A stretch of DNA of 64,000 nucleotides, taken from the NCBI GenBank assembly GCA_963575745.1, contig CAUYUJ010008113.1:886320-950319 (forward strand), in the 5' to 3' direction. Origin of the DNA: Prorocentrum cordatum (lineage: Eukaryota; Sar; Dinophyceae; Prorocentrales; Prorocentraceae). Of the stretch, positions 33,250 through 43,760 are shown in pieces; positions within the stretch are counted from its first letter, which is position 1, and each line of letters begins with the position of its first letter. The translations under genes and the position numbers were made by a program. Below the pieces are notes generated by a model that saw nothing but the letters and a program-made list of their open reading frames with translations, did no database searches and was not told the origin of the DNA.

Positions 33250-33740
33250 TATGGGGCTCCCTCGAACTCTGACGGGGCCTCTGGCGGTACCTTCTTGGCG
33301 ATTTGGCGAAGCCTTTTCAGGAGGTGAGGAAGGGGCACGAAACCTGAGAAAGTGTGTGGTATAGCCACACCCCGTTCGCTCGGGCGGGTCCGCCCTGCAA
33401 GGGTGGGAGGAGCAAGAATCGCTTGAAAGAACATGGTGTAGGGATGCCTTGCTCTCTCTGGCGGGGGGGTCCCTGGCGCTCTGGTGGGGCTTGCCCAGGG
33501 AGGGGAGGGAAGAGCCACACCCCGTGCGCTCTGACGGAGCTACCTCGGGTGCGGTGGGAGAAGCAAGAAAGAACAGGGACTGTATATGGTATAGCAACAC
33601 CCCTCTCGCTCTGCCGGGGCCGCTTTTGTGAGGGGTGGGAGGGGCAAAGCAACTTGTGAAATGATAGGGTATAGCGATGCCCCGCTCGCTCTGGCGGGGC
33701 CTGTCTGGCGCTCTGGCGGGGCCGTCACAGGAGAGGACGG
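33250..33740. repeat. About 75-85-bp repeat with GGTATAGC and CTCTGGCGGGGCC
   Basis: Five to six units contain TATAGCNACACCCCGCTCGC, then CTCTGGCGGGGCC and a GGGTGGGAGGGGCAA-type end. Confidence 0.75.
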
Positions 33741-33844
33741 AAGAGCACGAAAGCTGAGACGTGAGGGGAGGAAGAGGAGAGAGAAGAGGGAATGGAAGCA
33801 AAGGGAGGGGGCGGGAGGGAAGGAGGGACGGATGGGGGGAGGCC

Positions 33845-35170
33845 CGGACCATCTGGGCCGTCTTCGAGCGCCCTGGAGCCTCCCGCTCCCGCTCTGTGGC
33901 CTATCTTGGGCCTGTCCTGGGGCTTTCTTGGGCCGTCCGGGGTCCTCCTGGTTAGTTTTCGGGCTCCCTGGGACCGTCTTGAGGCCCTCTTGGGGGCCTC
34001 TTCGGCGGTCTTGGGGCGGTCTTGGGGGCGTCTTCCGCCGTCTTGGAGCGTTGGAAGCTCGAGAACGCGAGAAAGCGGAAAACATTGAAAAACATTTAGA
34101 AATCAAAGGTTTGGGCCTCTTCGGGCACTCTCGGGACGTCTCTCGGAGCTCTCTTGAAGGCCTCTTGGGATGTGTGTTTGCCGTCTTGTGCTCCTCTTGG
34201 GCCACGTTGCGATCATCTGGGCCGTCCTGGAGCGCCTTTGGGCCTCCCGCTCCCGCTCTGGGGCCCATCGTGTGCCTCTCCTCGGAGTCTCTTGGGCAAT
34301 CTTGGGCTGCTCTTGGGTAGTCTTCAGGCCTTCCCGGGCCATCTTGGGGCTCTTTTCGGGGCCTTTTCGGCGGTCTTGGGGCGATCTTCGGAACGTGTTC
34401 GATCGTCTTGGAGCGTTGAGAGCTCGAGAACGCGAGAAACGAGAAAACATTAAAAAAAACTATCGGAAATCGAGGATGTGGGCCTCTTCGGGCTCTGTAG
34501 GGACGCCTCTCGGAGCTCTATTGGGGCCTCCTGGAGACCTCGTGGGCTGCATGTCTTGGAGCGCCTTGGGGCCTCCCGCTCCCGCTCTGTGGCCCAGCTT
34601 TGGGCCTGTCCTGGAGCTCTCTTGGGCCGCCTGAGGCTCCTCCTGGGCAATTTTCGGGCTCCCTGGGGCAGTCTTGGGGCTCTGTTGGGGGCCTCTTCGG
34701 CGGTCTTGGGGCGGTTTCGGGGGCGTCGTCGGCCGTCTTGGACCATCGGAAGGTCGAAAACGCGAGAAACGCAGGGCGGAAAGTTAGACTTTTGAATGTT
34801 TGGTCGCCCTCTGGGCCCACTCTTGGGACCCTCTCGGGGCCCTGTGGGCCCTCTTGGGCGCCTCTTGGGCTGTCTGGGGGCCCTCCAGAGCCGTCTCGGG
34901 GCCCTCTTGGGGCTGTCTTGGGGGCCTCCCGGGCTGTCTTGGGGCGCTCTGGGGGGGCCTCTTCGGCCGTCTTGGAGCGTCGGCAAAGTCAAAAGGCGAG
35001 AAAGCAAAAAACATAGAAAAACACAGAGGATAATCTACGATGTTGACCTTTCGGGGCCCACTTCGGAGGCTTCTTTGAGGCTCTTGGGGCGCCTTGGGGG
35101 CTTCTGAGGCTGTCTTGGGGCCATCTTGGGCGTCTTCGGGGCCTCTTGAGGGTCTCTTGGCCATCTTTAG
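33845..35170 (+). repeat. 350-bp CTTGGG satellite, plus orientation
   Basis: Four units of about 350 bp. Landmarks are GCCTCCCGCTCCCGCTCTG at about 33,870, 34,240 and 34,575, and GTCTTGGAGCG with an AT-richer GAGAACGCGAGAAA-type island at about 34,041, 34,405 and 34,975. Finer structure is CTTGGGGCC-type words of 10-12 bp. It is the reverse complement of the CCCAAGA satellites at 40.5-48.3 kb. Confidence 0.8.
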
Positions 35171-35337
35171 GGCCCGCGTGGCCTGTCTTGGGCGTCTCCG
35201 GAAACTCTCCCGGGGGCTCGGCGCGCGCACGGGGAGTCTGGGCAGCTGGCCGGGGGCCTCTCAGGGAACGCCCCCAAGGCCGAGCACTCATGGGGGGTCG
35301 GGGCACCCGGCCGGGGGCCCCCATCCCCGTAGCCCAG

Positions 35338-35377
<40 letters not shown>

Positions 35378-35707
35378 CATACATACATACATACATACAT
35401 ACATACATACATACATACATACATACATACATACATACATACATACATACATACATACATACATACATACATACATACATACATACATACATGCATGCAT
35501 GCATGCATGCATGCATACATACATACATACATACATACATACATACATACATACATACATACATACCTACATACCTACATACCTACATACATACATACAT
35601 ACATACATACATACATACATACATACATACATACATACATACATACGTACATACATACATACATACATACATACATACATACATACATACATACATACAT
35701 ACATACA

Positions 35708-35743
<36 letters not shown>

Positions 35744-35750
35744 TACATAT
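35338..35750. repeat. TA, GA and CATA microsatellite
   Basis: (TA)n, (GA)n and about 370 bp of CATA with a CATG island at about 35,490. His-Thr-Tyr-Ile and Met-Tyr-Val-Cys frames are artefacts. Confidence 0.95.
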
Positions 35751-36760
35751 CGGAGGTTGGAGGGTGAAATCGCAGTGGAACGGAGACCCCCAACAGGGAA
35801 ATCTTTTCGTTTCGTTCGTGTCGTGCCTGCGGACGAGGCGAAGCTGCGTGGGCGCGCGAGGGGAATGAACCCGCCGTTGCTAGGGCGAAGTCAAGACAAA
35901 TGATTCTCTCCCGCCCGCCCGTCCGTCCGTCCGGAGGTGGCTCGCGGTGTCCCGCGGTGTCCCGTGGTGTCCCGTGGTGTCCGCCGTTGCTAGGGCGAAG
36001 CCAAGACAAATGATTCTCCCCCGCCCGCCCGTCCGTCTGGCGGTGGCTCGCGATGTCCCGCGGTGTCCCGTGGTGTCCCGTGGTGTCCGCCGTTGCTAGG
36101 GCGAAGTCAAGACAAATGATTCTCCCCCGCCCGCCCGTCCGTCCGTCCGTCTGGCGGTGGCTCGCGGTGTCCCGCGGTGTCCCGTGGTGTCCCGTGGTGT
36201 CCCGTTGAGTGAGATCGATAGTGAGATCGATAGTGAGATCGATAATTAGTGAGATCGATACTGAGATCGATGTGGTGCCCCGATGTCCCAAAAAGTGAGA
36301 TCGACAATGAGATCGACAGGTGTCCCGTGGTGTCCCGTGGTGTCCGGTTAAGTGAGATCGATAGTGGGATCGATGTGGTGCCCCGAGGTGTCCCGTGGTG
36401 TCCCAAAAAGTGAGATCGATAGTGGGATCGACAAGTGTCCCGTGGTGTCCCGTGGTGTCCCGTTGAGTGAGATCAATAGTGAGATCGATAGTGAGATCGA
36501 GAGGTGCCCCGAGGTGTCCCGTGGTGTCCTATGGTGTCCCGTTGAGTGAGATCAATAGTGAGATCGATAGTGAGATCGATAGTGAGATCGAGAGGTGTCC
36601 CGCGGAGTCCCGTGGTGGCCAGTGGTGTCCTGGTGGTGTCCACTTGAGTGAAATCGATAGTGAGATCGATAGTGAGATCGACAAGTGTCCCGTGGTGTCC
36701 CGTGGTGTCCCGTTGAATGAAATCGATAATGAGATCGATTGAGTCAGATGTTGGTTCCCC
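35750..36760 (+). repeat. Module A, copy 1: unique head plus GTGTCC / GAGATCGATA arrays
   Basis: The head (35,750-35,925) carries CGGAGGTTGG, GGAACGGAGACCCCCAAC, TTTCGTTTCGTTCGTGTCGT and GAAGCTGCGTGGGCGCGCGA. It is followed by CCGTCCGTCCG repeats, GTGTCCCGTG repeats and a 12-bp GTGAGATCGATA array. The same order recurs at 39,150-39,790 and, inverted, at 37,165-37,670. Confidence 0.85.
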
Positions 36761-36766
36761 CCCTCT

Positions 36767-36848
36767 CCCCCCCCACCCAACCTCCTTATCACCCGCAGGG
36801 TGGTATATCTATACGACCACTGTAGGTGATAAGGAGGTTGGGGGGGGG
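36767..36848. other. Hairpin with 24-bp stem
   Basis: CCCAACCTCCTTATCACC (ending at 36,793) is complementary to GGTGATAAGGAGGTTGGG (from 36,825), extended by C-runs and G-runs with one mismatch. The loop is about 31 bases and includes TATATCTATA. It sits between direct and inverted copies of module A. Confidence 0.85.
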
Positions 36849-37160
36849 CCAGCAATGGGCAACAGTGGTGATTGTTGCGTTGCCGTTCGCTCTTGGGAGC
36901 CTTGGCGTCGAGTTGTTTACGTCATCCTTCGCTCTTGGGCGCCTTGGTATCATTCTCCCCCCCCGGGAACCAACGAAATAATCATTTATTTCGTTAATTT
37001 TGCAAACTGCTTGGGGGGCCGTTTGGGCGCGTCTTTTGGACCTCTTGGGGGGTCTTGGAGGCCTCTTGGGGGGCTCTTGGGGGCCTCTTGGGTGCCTCTT
37101 GGGAGCGTTTCGGGGACGGCGCACGCTTGCTGCTTTTCCGGCACCGCGCGGTCGAGCATT
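36849..37160. repeat. Spacer with short CTTGGG satellite patch
   Basis: GTTCGCTCTTGGG/CTTCGCTCTTGGG words at about 36,886-36,940 and an ATTTATTTCGTTAATTTTG island precede CTCTTGGGGG repeats (37,030-37,110), a small plus-orientation patch of the 33.8 kb satellite. Confidence 0.6.
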
Positions 37161-37164
37161 GGAT

Positions 37165-37745
37165 GTCGCTATCGATCCCACTAACAATATCACTCGATCT
37201 CACTATCGATATCACTATTCATCTCACTATCGATCTCACTATCGATCTCACGATCGATCTCACTATCGGTCTCACCATCGATCTCACTATCGATCTCACA
37301 ATCGATTTCGTCATCGGTCTCACTATCGTGTTCGCACCAGCGGGACACCGGGACACCGGCGGAACACCAGCGGGACACCGGCGGGCCACCGCGGGCCACC
37401 GCTTGCCGGAGGGAGAATCATTTGGTCCGGCCGGGGCCCAGCCACAAGCGGGACAACGGCGGGACACCGGCGGCACACCGCGGGCCACCGCTTGCCGAAG
37501 GGAGAATCATTTGGTCCGGCCGCGCCTCAGCCACAGGAGACTTTCCTCTCGCCCGCCCACGCAGCTTCGCCTCGCCCGCACGCACGGCACGCACGAACAC
37601 GAAACCGAAACCGATTTCCCGGTGGGGGGCTCTCCGTTCCACTTCGATCTCCCCCCAACCTCCGATCTATATATATATATTATATATATATATATATATA
37701 CATACATACATACATACATACATACATACATACATACATACATAC
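37165..37745 (-). repeat. Module A, inverted copy, with TA/CATA end
   Basis: TCACTATCGATC arrays, ACACCGGCGG repeats, CGCAGCTTCGCCTCGCCCG and CCCCCCAACCTCCGAT followed by (TA)n and CATA are the reverse complement of module A at 39,110-39,790, in the same order. Confidence 0.85.
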
Positions 37746-38870
37746 GAAAGAGCGTGTTCTACCGCTACTGGCGGAAAACCGGGGGGGTCACTACCGGTTC
37801 GAACCCCTCCCCCCCCTTCCTCCGGAAAACCGGGGATTCACTACCGGTTCGAACCCCTCCCCCCCCCCCCCCCCCCCCAGCTCATCATGAAAAGGGGGGG
37901 GGGTCACTACCGGTTCGAACCCCCCCTCCCCCCCCTCGAAAACCGAGTGGGGGTGCGGACAGTGGTGGGGACGGTGTTGGTGGGGACAGTGGTGAGGGGA
38001 CAGCGGGACAGTGGTGGGGACAGCGGGGGGACAGTGGGACAGTGGTGGGGACGGTAGTGGTGGGGACAGTGGTGGGGACAATGGTGGGAACAGGGGGGAC
38101 AGTGGACAGTGGTGGGAACGGTGGTGGTGGGGACAGTGGTGTGGGGACAGTGGGAATGAGGTGGAAACACTGGGACAGTGGAGGGTACAATGGTGGTGGA
38201 GACACTGGTAAAGGCGGTGGCGAGGACGGCGGTGGGACAATGGGACAGAGGTACAGTGGGGACAGTGGCGGGGACAGTGGGGACAGTGGTGGAAACAGTG
38301 GGACAGCTCAGTGGGACAGCGGAGGAGTCAGTGGGACAGTGGGGACAATGGGGATAGGCAGTGGTTGGGTCCGTGGAGACAGTGGGGAGAGTGGAACCGT
38401 GGTGGGAACAGTTGTGGGAACAGTGGGGACAGTGCGACAGTGGTGGGGGCATTGGTGGGGACAATAGGGACGGTGGTGGAACCAGTGGGGACAGTGGTGG
38501 TGAGGACAGTGGTGCTGGGAACAACAGTGGGGGATGTGATGCGAGCGGTGGTAGGGACCGGGAGTCGTTTGCTGGCGGTGCGTGGGGGGGGGGTCGAACC
38601 GGTAGTGACCCCCCTCCGGTTTTCGAGGGGGGGGGGGGTTCCAACCGGTAGTGACCCCGGATCCGGAGGGGGCCGGTCCGGTTTTCGAGGGGGGGGGGGG
38701 GGGTTCGAACCGGTAGTGACCCCCCCCCGGGGAGAGGGGTGGGGGGGGTTTTGCCGGGGGAGGGGGGGGGGGGGGGGGGATTTTCGGAGGGGGGGGGGGG
38801 AGACCCCCGGGTTCCGGAGGAAAAGGTTGGCAATTTTCCACAGTAAAGCGGCGGTGGATCACGCATACTC
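37745..38870. repeat. Palindrome centre: CCGGTTCGAACC arms around a GTGGGGACA array
   Basis: Three left words TCACTACCGGTTCGAACCC (about 37,789, 37,838, 37,904) face three right words of the type GGTTCGAACCGGTAGTGACC (38,592, 38,639, 38,703). Between them about 600 bp iterate GTGGGGACAGTGG. Long G-runs follow at 38,685-38,810 and could form G-quadruplexes. Confidence 0.8.
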
Positions 38871-38915
38871 ATACATACATACATACATACATACATACAT
38901 ACATACATACATACA

Positions 38916-38947
<32 letters not shown>

Positions 38948-39073
38948 CATACATACATACATACATACATACATACATACATACATACATACATACATAC
39001 ATACATACATACATACATACATACATACATACATACATACATACATACATACATACATACATACATACATACA

Positions 39074-39105
<32 letters not shown>

Positions 39106-39150
39106 CATATATATATGTATATCTATATCTATCTATATATATATATATAT
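38868..39150. repeat. CATA and TA microsatellite
   Basis: About 230 bp of CATA, then TATATA/TATC sequence. It mirrors the CATA at 37,700-37,745. Confidence 0.95.
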
Positions 39151-39790
39151 ATGTATCGGAGGTTGGGGGGTGAGATCGCAGCGGAACGGAGACCCCCAAC
39201 CGGGAAATCGTTTCGTTTCGTTCGTGTCGTGCGTGCGGGCGAGGCGAAGCTGCGTGGGCGCGCGAGAGGAATGAATCCGCCGTTGCTAGGGCGAAGTCAA
39301 GACAAATGATTCTCCCCCGCCCGCCCGTCCGTCCGTCCGGAGGTGGCTCGCGGTGTCCCGCGATGTCCCGTGGTGTCCTGTTGAGTGAGATCGGTAGTGG
39401 GATCGATGGTGAGATCAATAGTGAGATCGAGTGAGATCGATAGTGAGATCGATGTGGTGCCCCGAGGTGTCTCGTGGTGTCCAAAAAAAGTGAAATCGAT
39501 AGTGAGATCGATAGTGAGATCGACAGGTGTCCCGTGGTGTCCCGTTGAGTGAGATCGATAGTGAGATCGATACTGAGATCGATGTGGTGCCCCGAGGTGT
39601 CCCGTGGTGTCCCAAAAAGTGAGATCGATACTGAGATCGATAGTGAGATCAACAAGTGTCCCGTGGTGTCCCGTGGTAGTCCCGTTGAGTGAGATCGATA
39701 GTGAGATCGATAGTGAGATCAATGTGGTGTCCCGCGGTGTCTCGTGGTGTCCCGTTAAGTGAGTGAGATAGTGAGATCGATTGAGTCAGA
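39150..39790 (+). repeat. Module A, copy 3 (right arm)
   Basis: Direct copy of 35,750-36,760: CGGAGGTTGGGGGGTGAGAT, CAACCGGGAAATCGTTTCG, then GTGTCCCG and GTGAGATCGATA arrays, ending GATTGAGTCAGATGTT as copy 1 does at 36,737-36,752. Confidence 0.85.
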
Positions 39791-39792
39791 TG

Positions 39793-39893
39793 TTAAAAAA
39801 GTGGGGAAAAAAGTTCACCAGACCATGTTTTACAATTCTTGAGTGCTCCTCCTGTAGAGGGACATGCCCGACTGAAAGCTAGCCCCCATATTC
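39793..39893. mobile_element. Right half of the 6.75 kb TIR element
   Basis: CTCCTGTAGAGGGACATGCC and CGACTGAA match the right end at about 6,886-6,916. The AT-rich DNA before it resembles the element core. No left arm is present. Confidence 0.6.
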
Positions 39894-39950
39894 TGCAGCT
39901 AGGTCCACGCCATGAGCGCGGCACCCGCGCCCACGCGGCGGACACTCGCC

Positions 39951-40224
39951 TCAGCTCAGGGGCTCGGTCTCTGCGGAGAAGACCCTGCTTTTGAACCTGC
40001 TGGTGGCCTTGGGCAAATTCTTGGCGCCCCTCTTCCCCTGCAGCTCTCCCCTCTTGGCGAGCACATGCTCGAGGGTCGGGCTGTCTCCCTGCGACGTGGC
40101 CTCCAGGCTGAGGCGGAAGAGCTCGTCCTGCCTGTGCATGAGCATCAGCAGGTCCAGGCTCCGCGCGGGGCCCTTCAGCTTCGAGACGCCCTCGATGAGC
40201 TCGGCGGCGCTCACCTTGCCGTCG
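39951..40224 (-). CDS. Terminal exon: half EF-hand and C-terminal tail, ion-channel-like
   Basis: On the minus strand a pyrimidine-rich tract ends in an AG at 40,226-40,225. The exon opens mid EF-hand loop: DGKVSAAELIEG supplies loop positions 5-12 (Asp5, Gly6, Val8, Glu12), so positions 1-4 must lie in the preceding exon. The next segment, VSKLKGPARSLDLLMLM, is the RLKGxARSxDL extension I recall after the EF-hand in dinoflagellate voltage-gated cation channels. A basic tail (RGELQGKRGAKNLPK) and the TGA at 39,953-39,951 follow. The part seen is about 91 residues. Role inferred: cytoplasmic calcium-sensing tail of a channel, though any EF-hand protein with this tail is possible. Upstream exons were not found. 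The intron would hold satellite DNA. Confidence 0.65.
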
Positions 40225-40539
40225 CTCGGAGGCGCGCGTAAAGGGGAAAGTGGGAGGGGGCAGGCCTCCTCAGAAGGCGGCGGGGCTTCGGAAAGGAGTC
40301 TCCGAAGGCTGCAGGCCTCCTGGGCCTTCCGAGGAGGCCCGCTTCCTCTGCCTTCGCCCTGGGCGCGCCGCCGAACCGCTGTCCCCGCCCCTCCGGCCTT
40401 CGGGGCCGGGGGGCCCGGGAGCAGCCGGGCACCCCCGCCGGGCTGTGGAGTGGTACCCATACGCCGGCCACAAGCACAGCCATCGTGCAACCAGAAGAAA
40501 CGCCGAATCGGGAACGAAAGGTGTTTTTCTAGCCACCGC

Positions 40540-41900
40540 GAGCCCCGGCCTCCAAGACAGCCCAAAGAGGGCCCCAAGACGGCCCAAGAGGCCCCCGGGA
40601 CGGCCCACGAGGGCCCCCAGGACGGCCCCAAGAGGAGGCCCAAGACGGGGAATCAGAACGGACATTTCGAGCTTTCGGTCCCAAGAGGCCCCCAGGAGGC
40701 TCTAAGAGGCCCCCAGGAGGCTCTCAAGAGGCCCCCAAGAGCCCCCAAGAGGGCCCGAAGAGGCCCCCAAGAAGCCCCCAGGATGGCCCCCAAGAGGCCC
40801 CTAAACTCCCCCGCAGAGGCCCCCGAGAGCCCTCTCGAGAGACCCCAAGGAGCGTCCATGAGGACTCCGACCCAAAACCCAAGCACGGTGGCGGGATGGG
40901 CCGACGGCCATTTGATCCGCCGCCCCCTGTCGATTCATCGCAGGGGTGCCTGGCGTGCTTGACCCTTTCGGTTTCGGTTTTGGTTTTGGCTCTTTTTCCA
41001 AAAGAAATGGGTTTCGGCCGCCCCGCAGGGGTCCCGGGAGGCCTGCCCACGTGCACAAAGTCCCGAACAAATCCTCCAAGACGGCTCCAGATGGCGTCCA
41101 AGATGGCCAAGCTGGCCCAAGATGGCCTCCAAGATGGTCCAAGATGGCCCCCAAGTCCGCCCAAGATGATCCAAGACGGCCTCCAAGACGGCCCAAGAGA
41201 GTCGAAGACGGCCCAAGACGGCCCAAGAGGCACCCCAGAGGCCTCCAAGAGGTCCTCCAAGAGGCCTCCCAGAGGCCCCCCAGACGGCCCAAGAGGCCTC
41301 CAAGAGGTCCTCCAGGAGGGCCCGAAGAGGCCAAAATCATTGATTTTCCACAGGTTTTTGAAGGATTTGGGAATTTGCTTCTTCTCGGCAGTCCGACGGC
41401 TCAAGACGGCCCAAGAGGCCCCCAAGATCGCCCAAGAGGCCTCCAAGATAGCCCCAGAACGGCCCAAGAGGCCCCCAAGACGGCCCCAACAGGCCCCCAA
41501 GACGGCCCAGGAGGCTTTGAAGACCCCCAGGATGGCCTCCAAGACGGCCCTGGAGCATTCCAAGAGGGCCCCAAATCGGCCCAGATGCCCCCCAAACGGC
41601 TTCCGACGGCGTCGGACGAGCCAGGAGCCCACCTAAACGGCCGAAGATGGCCCTAAGATGGCCCAAGACGGCCCAAGAGGGCCTCCAGGAAGGGCCGAAA
41701 AGGCCAGGATCATTGATTTCCTATTAGTGTTTGAAGGATTGTGGCCTCCAAGACCGCATAAGGGGCCCCCAAGACGGCCCAAGAGGCCTCCACGCTCAAG
41801 ATGGCCTCCAAGACGGCCCAAGAGCCCTCCAAGACGTCCTCCAAGAAGGCCCGAAAGGGTCAAAATGGCATCCACACGACCAAGATGACCTTCAAGATGC
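40540..41900 (-). repeat. CCCAAGA satellite, minus orientation
   Basis: Dense CCCCCAAGAGGC / CCAAGACGGCC words of 10-12 bp. AT-richer islands with TCATTGATTT and GTTTTTGAAGGATT/GTGTTTGAAGGATT-type words at about 41,335 and 41,710 give a spacing of about 370 bp. Reverse complement of the 33.8-35.2 kb satellite. Confidence 0.8.
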
Positions 41901-42480
41901 CCACGTGTTCCCCGAAGGCTTTCCAAAGCCATTCGGGGAACACATGGTCCGATAGCTTGGCAGGTCTGGTCTCAACGTTCGGCCACATAGGCGCTTCCAA
42001 AAAGGAAGGGGGGCGGCGGTGATTCGCCGCAGGCGTCTTCGATAGCTGGCATACGCGCCGCGTCACGACTTTCGGTGCTGCGCACCACTTCGACAAACTC
42101 CCAGGGAGCGGCCGGTGATGCGCCGCTGGCGTCCTCGATAGATCATGGTATACTCCGCCAGGATGCTAAATACGAGACTGTGCTGGTTTTCGCCCCAGCG
42201 GCGGACATGTGCAGATGTACCTTCTCTGGCTGCATGAGTGCCTGGGCGCAGCAGGCCTGCTCGGCTATGACATCAACCGTCAACGCTGGCAAGGGCGGTA
42301 ACGTCCCAGGAGGTCCAAGCGGCAAAAGAGCAGGCTGAAGGGCCAGCTCACGAAGGCCCGAATGGCGGACGGGGGTCGGCAGCTCATCAGGGCTCTCGAG
42401 GGTCCGTGCTGGTCCAGCGGTCATGGGGCCGTAGAGCGAGCCCACGAAACTGCGGCGAGAAGGGACTGACTGATCAGCAT
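41901..42480. other. Mixed DNA, weak exon-like block
   Basis: Short GGCGGTGATTCGCCGCAGGC / GGCCGGTGATGCGCCGCTGG repeat at about 42,012 and 42,110. A minus-strand block at about 42,220-42,455 has a CCTTCTCGCCGCAG acceptor-like and an AGAAGGTACA donor-like sequence, but its three frames do not give a convincing protein. Confidence 0.3.
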
Positions 42481-42690
42481 CCTCCTCCTCCTCGTCCTCC
42501 TCCTCCTCCTCCTCCTCCTCCTCACCATCATGATCATCCGCGTCCTCCTCCTTCTCCTCCTCCTCCTCCTCCTCCTCCTCCTCCTCCTCCTCCTCCTCCT
42601 CCTCCCCCTCCTCCTTCTCCTCCTCCTCCTCCTTCTCCTCCTCCTCCTCCTCCTCCTCCTCCTCTTCCTCCTCCTCCCCTTGTCTTTTTT
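42481..42690. repeat. CTC trinucleotide tract
   Basis: About 200 bp of nearly pure CTC/TCC with a short ATCATGATCATC-like interruption near 42,528. All homopolymer frames are artefacts. Confidence 0.95.
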
Positions 42691-42696
42691 CCTCGT

Positions 42697-43060
42697 ACAT
42701 AACTTCTCCGTGTCGCACCCCGAGGCCAGTTTGTAGGGCGGGCAGGGCGTTTCGCCTGAGGCTTCCTCACCATTTATGGCACTGAAGTTGAACAATTGGC
42801 AACTGTTTCACAAATGGAGGGCGGGTCGTTTTCAAAATGTGGCTCTCGCCTGAGCGCTGCGCATATTCGTTTTAAAATCTTGCAGGAGCTGTACGGATTG
42901 AGGGCGGGTAGTTTTCAACATGTGGTTCTCGCCTTAGCACCGCGCACATGTACAGTAATTTCGCGGGTTGAGGGCAGGTCGCTTTCAAAATGTGGCTCTC
43001 GCTTTAGCGCCGCGTACATTCTCTTTGCACATTTGCAAGAGTTTCACGGATTCCGATGAT
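42697..43060. repeat. About 83-bp satellite, copy 2, with leader
   Basis: Leader words CGTGTCGCACCC and AGGGCGGGCAGGGCG correspond to 3,900-3,945. Three to four units then carry TTTTCAAAATGTGGCTCTCG and CCTGAGCGCTGCGCA. Same orientation as copy 1, and both follow simple-repeat DNA. Confidence 0.85.
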
Positions 43061-43116
43061 CAACGTACCAGAAATGGTGTTTGAAAGAATTCAGGACTAT
43101 GATTGTGCAACAATCC

Positions 43117-43760
43117 AACCAGCCCCCTGGGCGCAGGTGGTCTAACGAGATTCATTGTCCCTCTTCTAAAAAAACCCTCTTCCCCTACGGGGAAGGGTTT
43201 ACCCCTCCCCTTACCCCTCCCCTGGATTTGTTGGGGGGCCCGCGAGGTGTCAGGGCGTCCAAAACGGCCTCAGCGAGGAAGCCAAAATCAGTGGCCTTAC
43301 TAAGGTGTTGGCCCCATTTTGGCCTCTTCCTTTTTGAGGGGGCTGAACTTTATCCCGCCAGCCCTCTGGGCGCCAAACTCATTGGTTTTACTAAAAGGTG
43401 TTGGCCCCATGTGGGCCTCTTTGAGGGAGGCTGAACGTTATCCCACCAACCCTTCGCGCCAAAAATCATTGGTTTTACTACGGTGTTGGTCCCATTTTGG
43501 CCTCTTTGGAGGAGGGAGTGGGGGCTGAACGTTATACCATATCCTCTTTTGATCGATGGCCTTCAAGATGGCCCCAAGAAGCCTTCCAGGGCTCCCAAGA
43601 GGGCCCCAAAAGAGCCCCCAAAGGGCCCCAAGAGGACCCCAAGACCCCTAAAAGAGCCCCCATACCCTCCCAAAGAGCCCCAGGAGGGCTCCAAATGGTG
43701 ATTTTGAGGGCTCCTGGGAGGGGGCCGAAATCGAGGACCCCCCATTTCTCGATCGATGCT
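43117..43760 (+). repeat. Dispersed compound element E, copy 1
   Basis: Order: ACCAGCCCCCTGGGCGCAGG, a hairpin CTTCCCCTACGGGGAAGG, TTTACCCCTCCCC repeats, three units of a TCATTGGTTTTACT ... GGCCCCATTTTGGCCTCTT type (about 75-85 bp), then CCCAAGAGGGCCCC satellite. The same order recurs at 47,688-48,320. Confidence 0.75.

Noticed and set aside
33845-35230. Minus-strand Arg/Pro-rich frames over the CTTGGG satellite
   Set aside because: Same satellite in the other orientation. Open frames in this DNA follow from the rarity of stop codons in the repeat unit.
37789-37925. tRNA gene suggested by GGTTCGAACCC
   Set aside because: No cloverleaf can be drawn around it; the flanks are C-runs and the word is part of a repeat.
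42143-42470. Minus-strand exon with CGCCGCAG acceptor and AAGGTACA donor
   Set aside because: Splice-like borders are present, but none of the three frames gives a convincing protein and nothing links it to the EF-hand exon.
43300-43510. Spliced-leader relics suggested by CCCCATTTTGGCCTC
   Set aside because: The word belongs to the island repeat of element E and diverges from the leader right after GGC.
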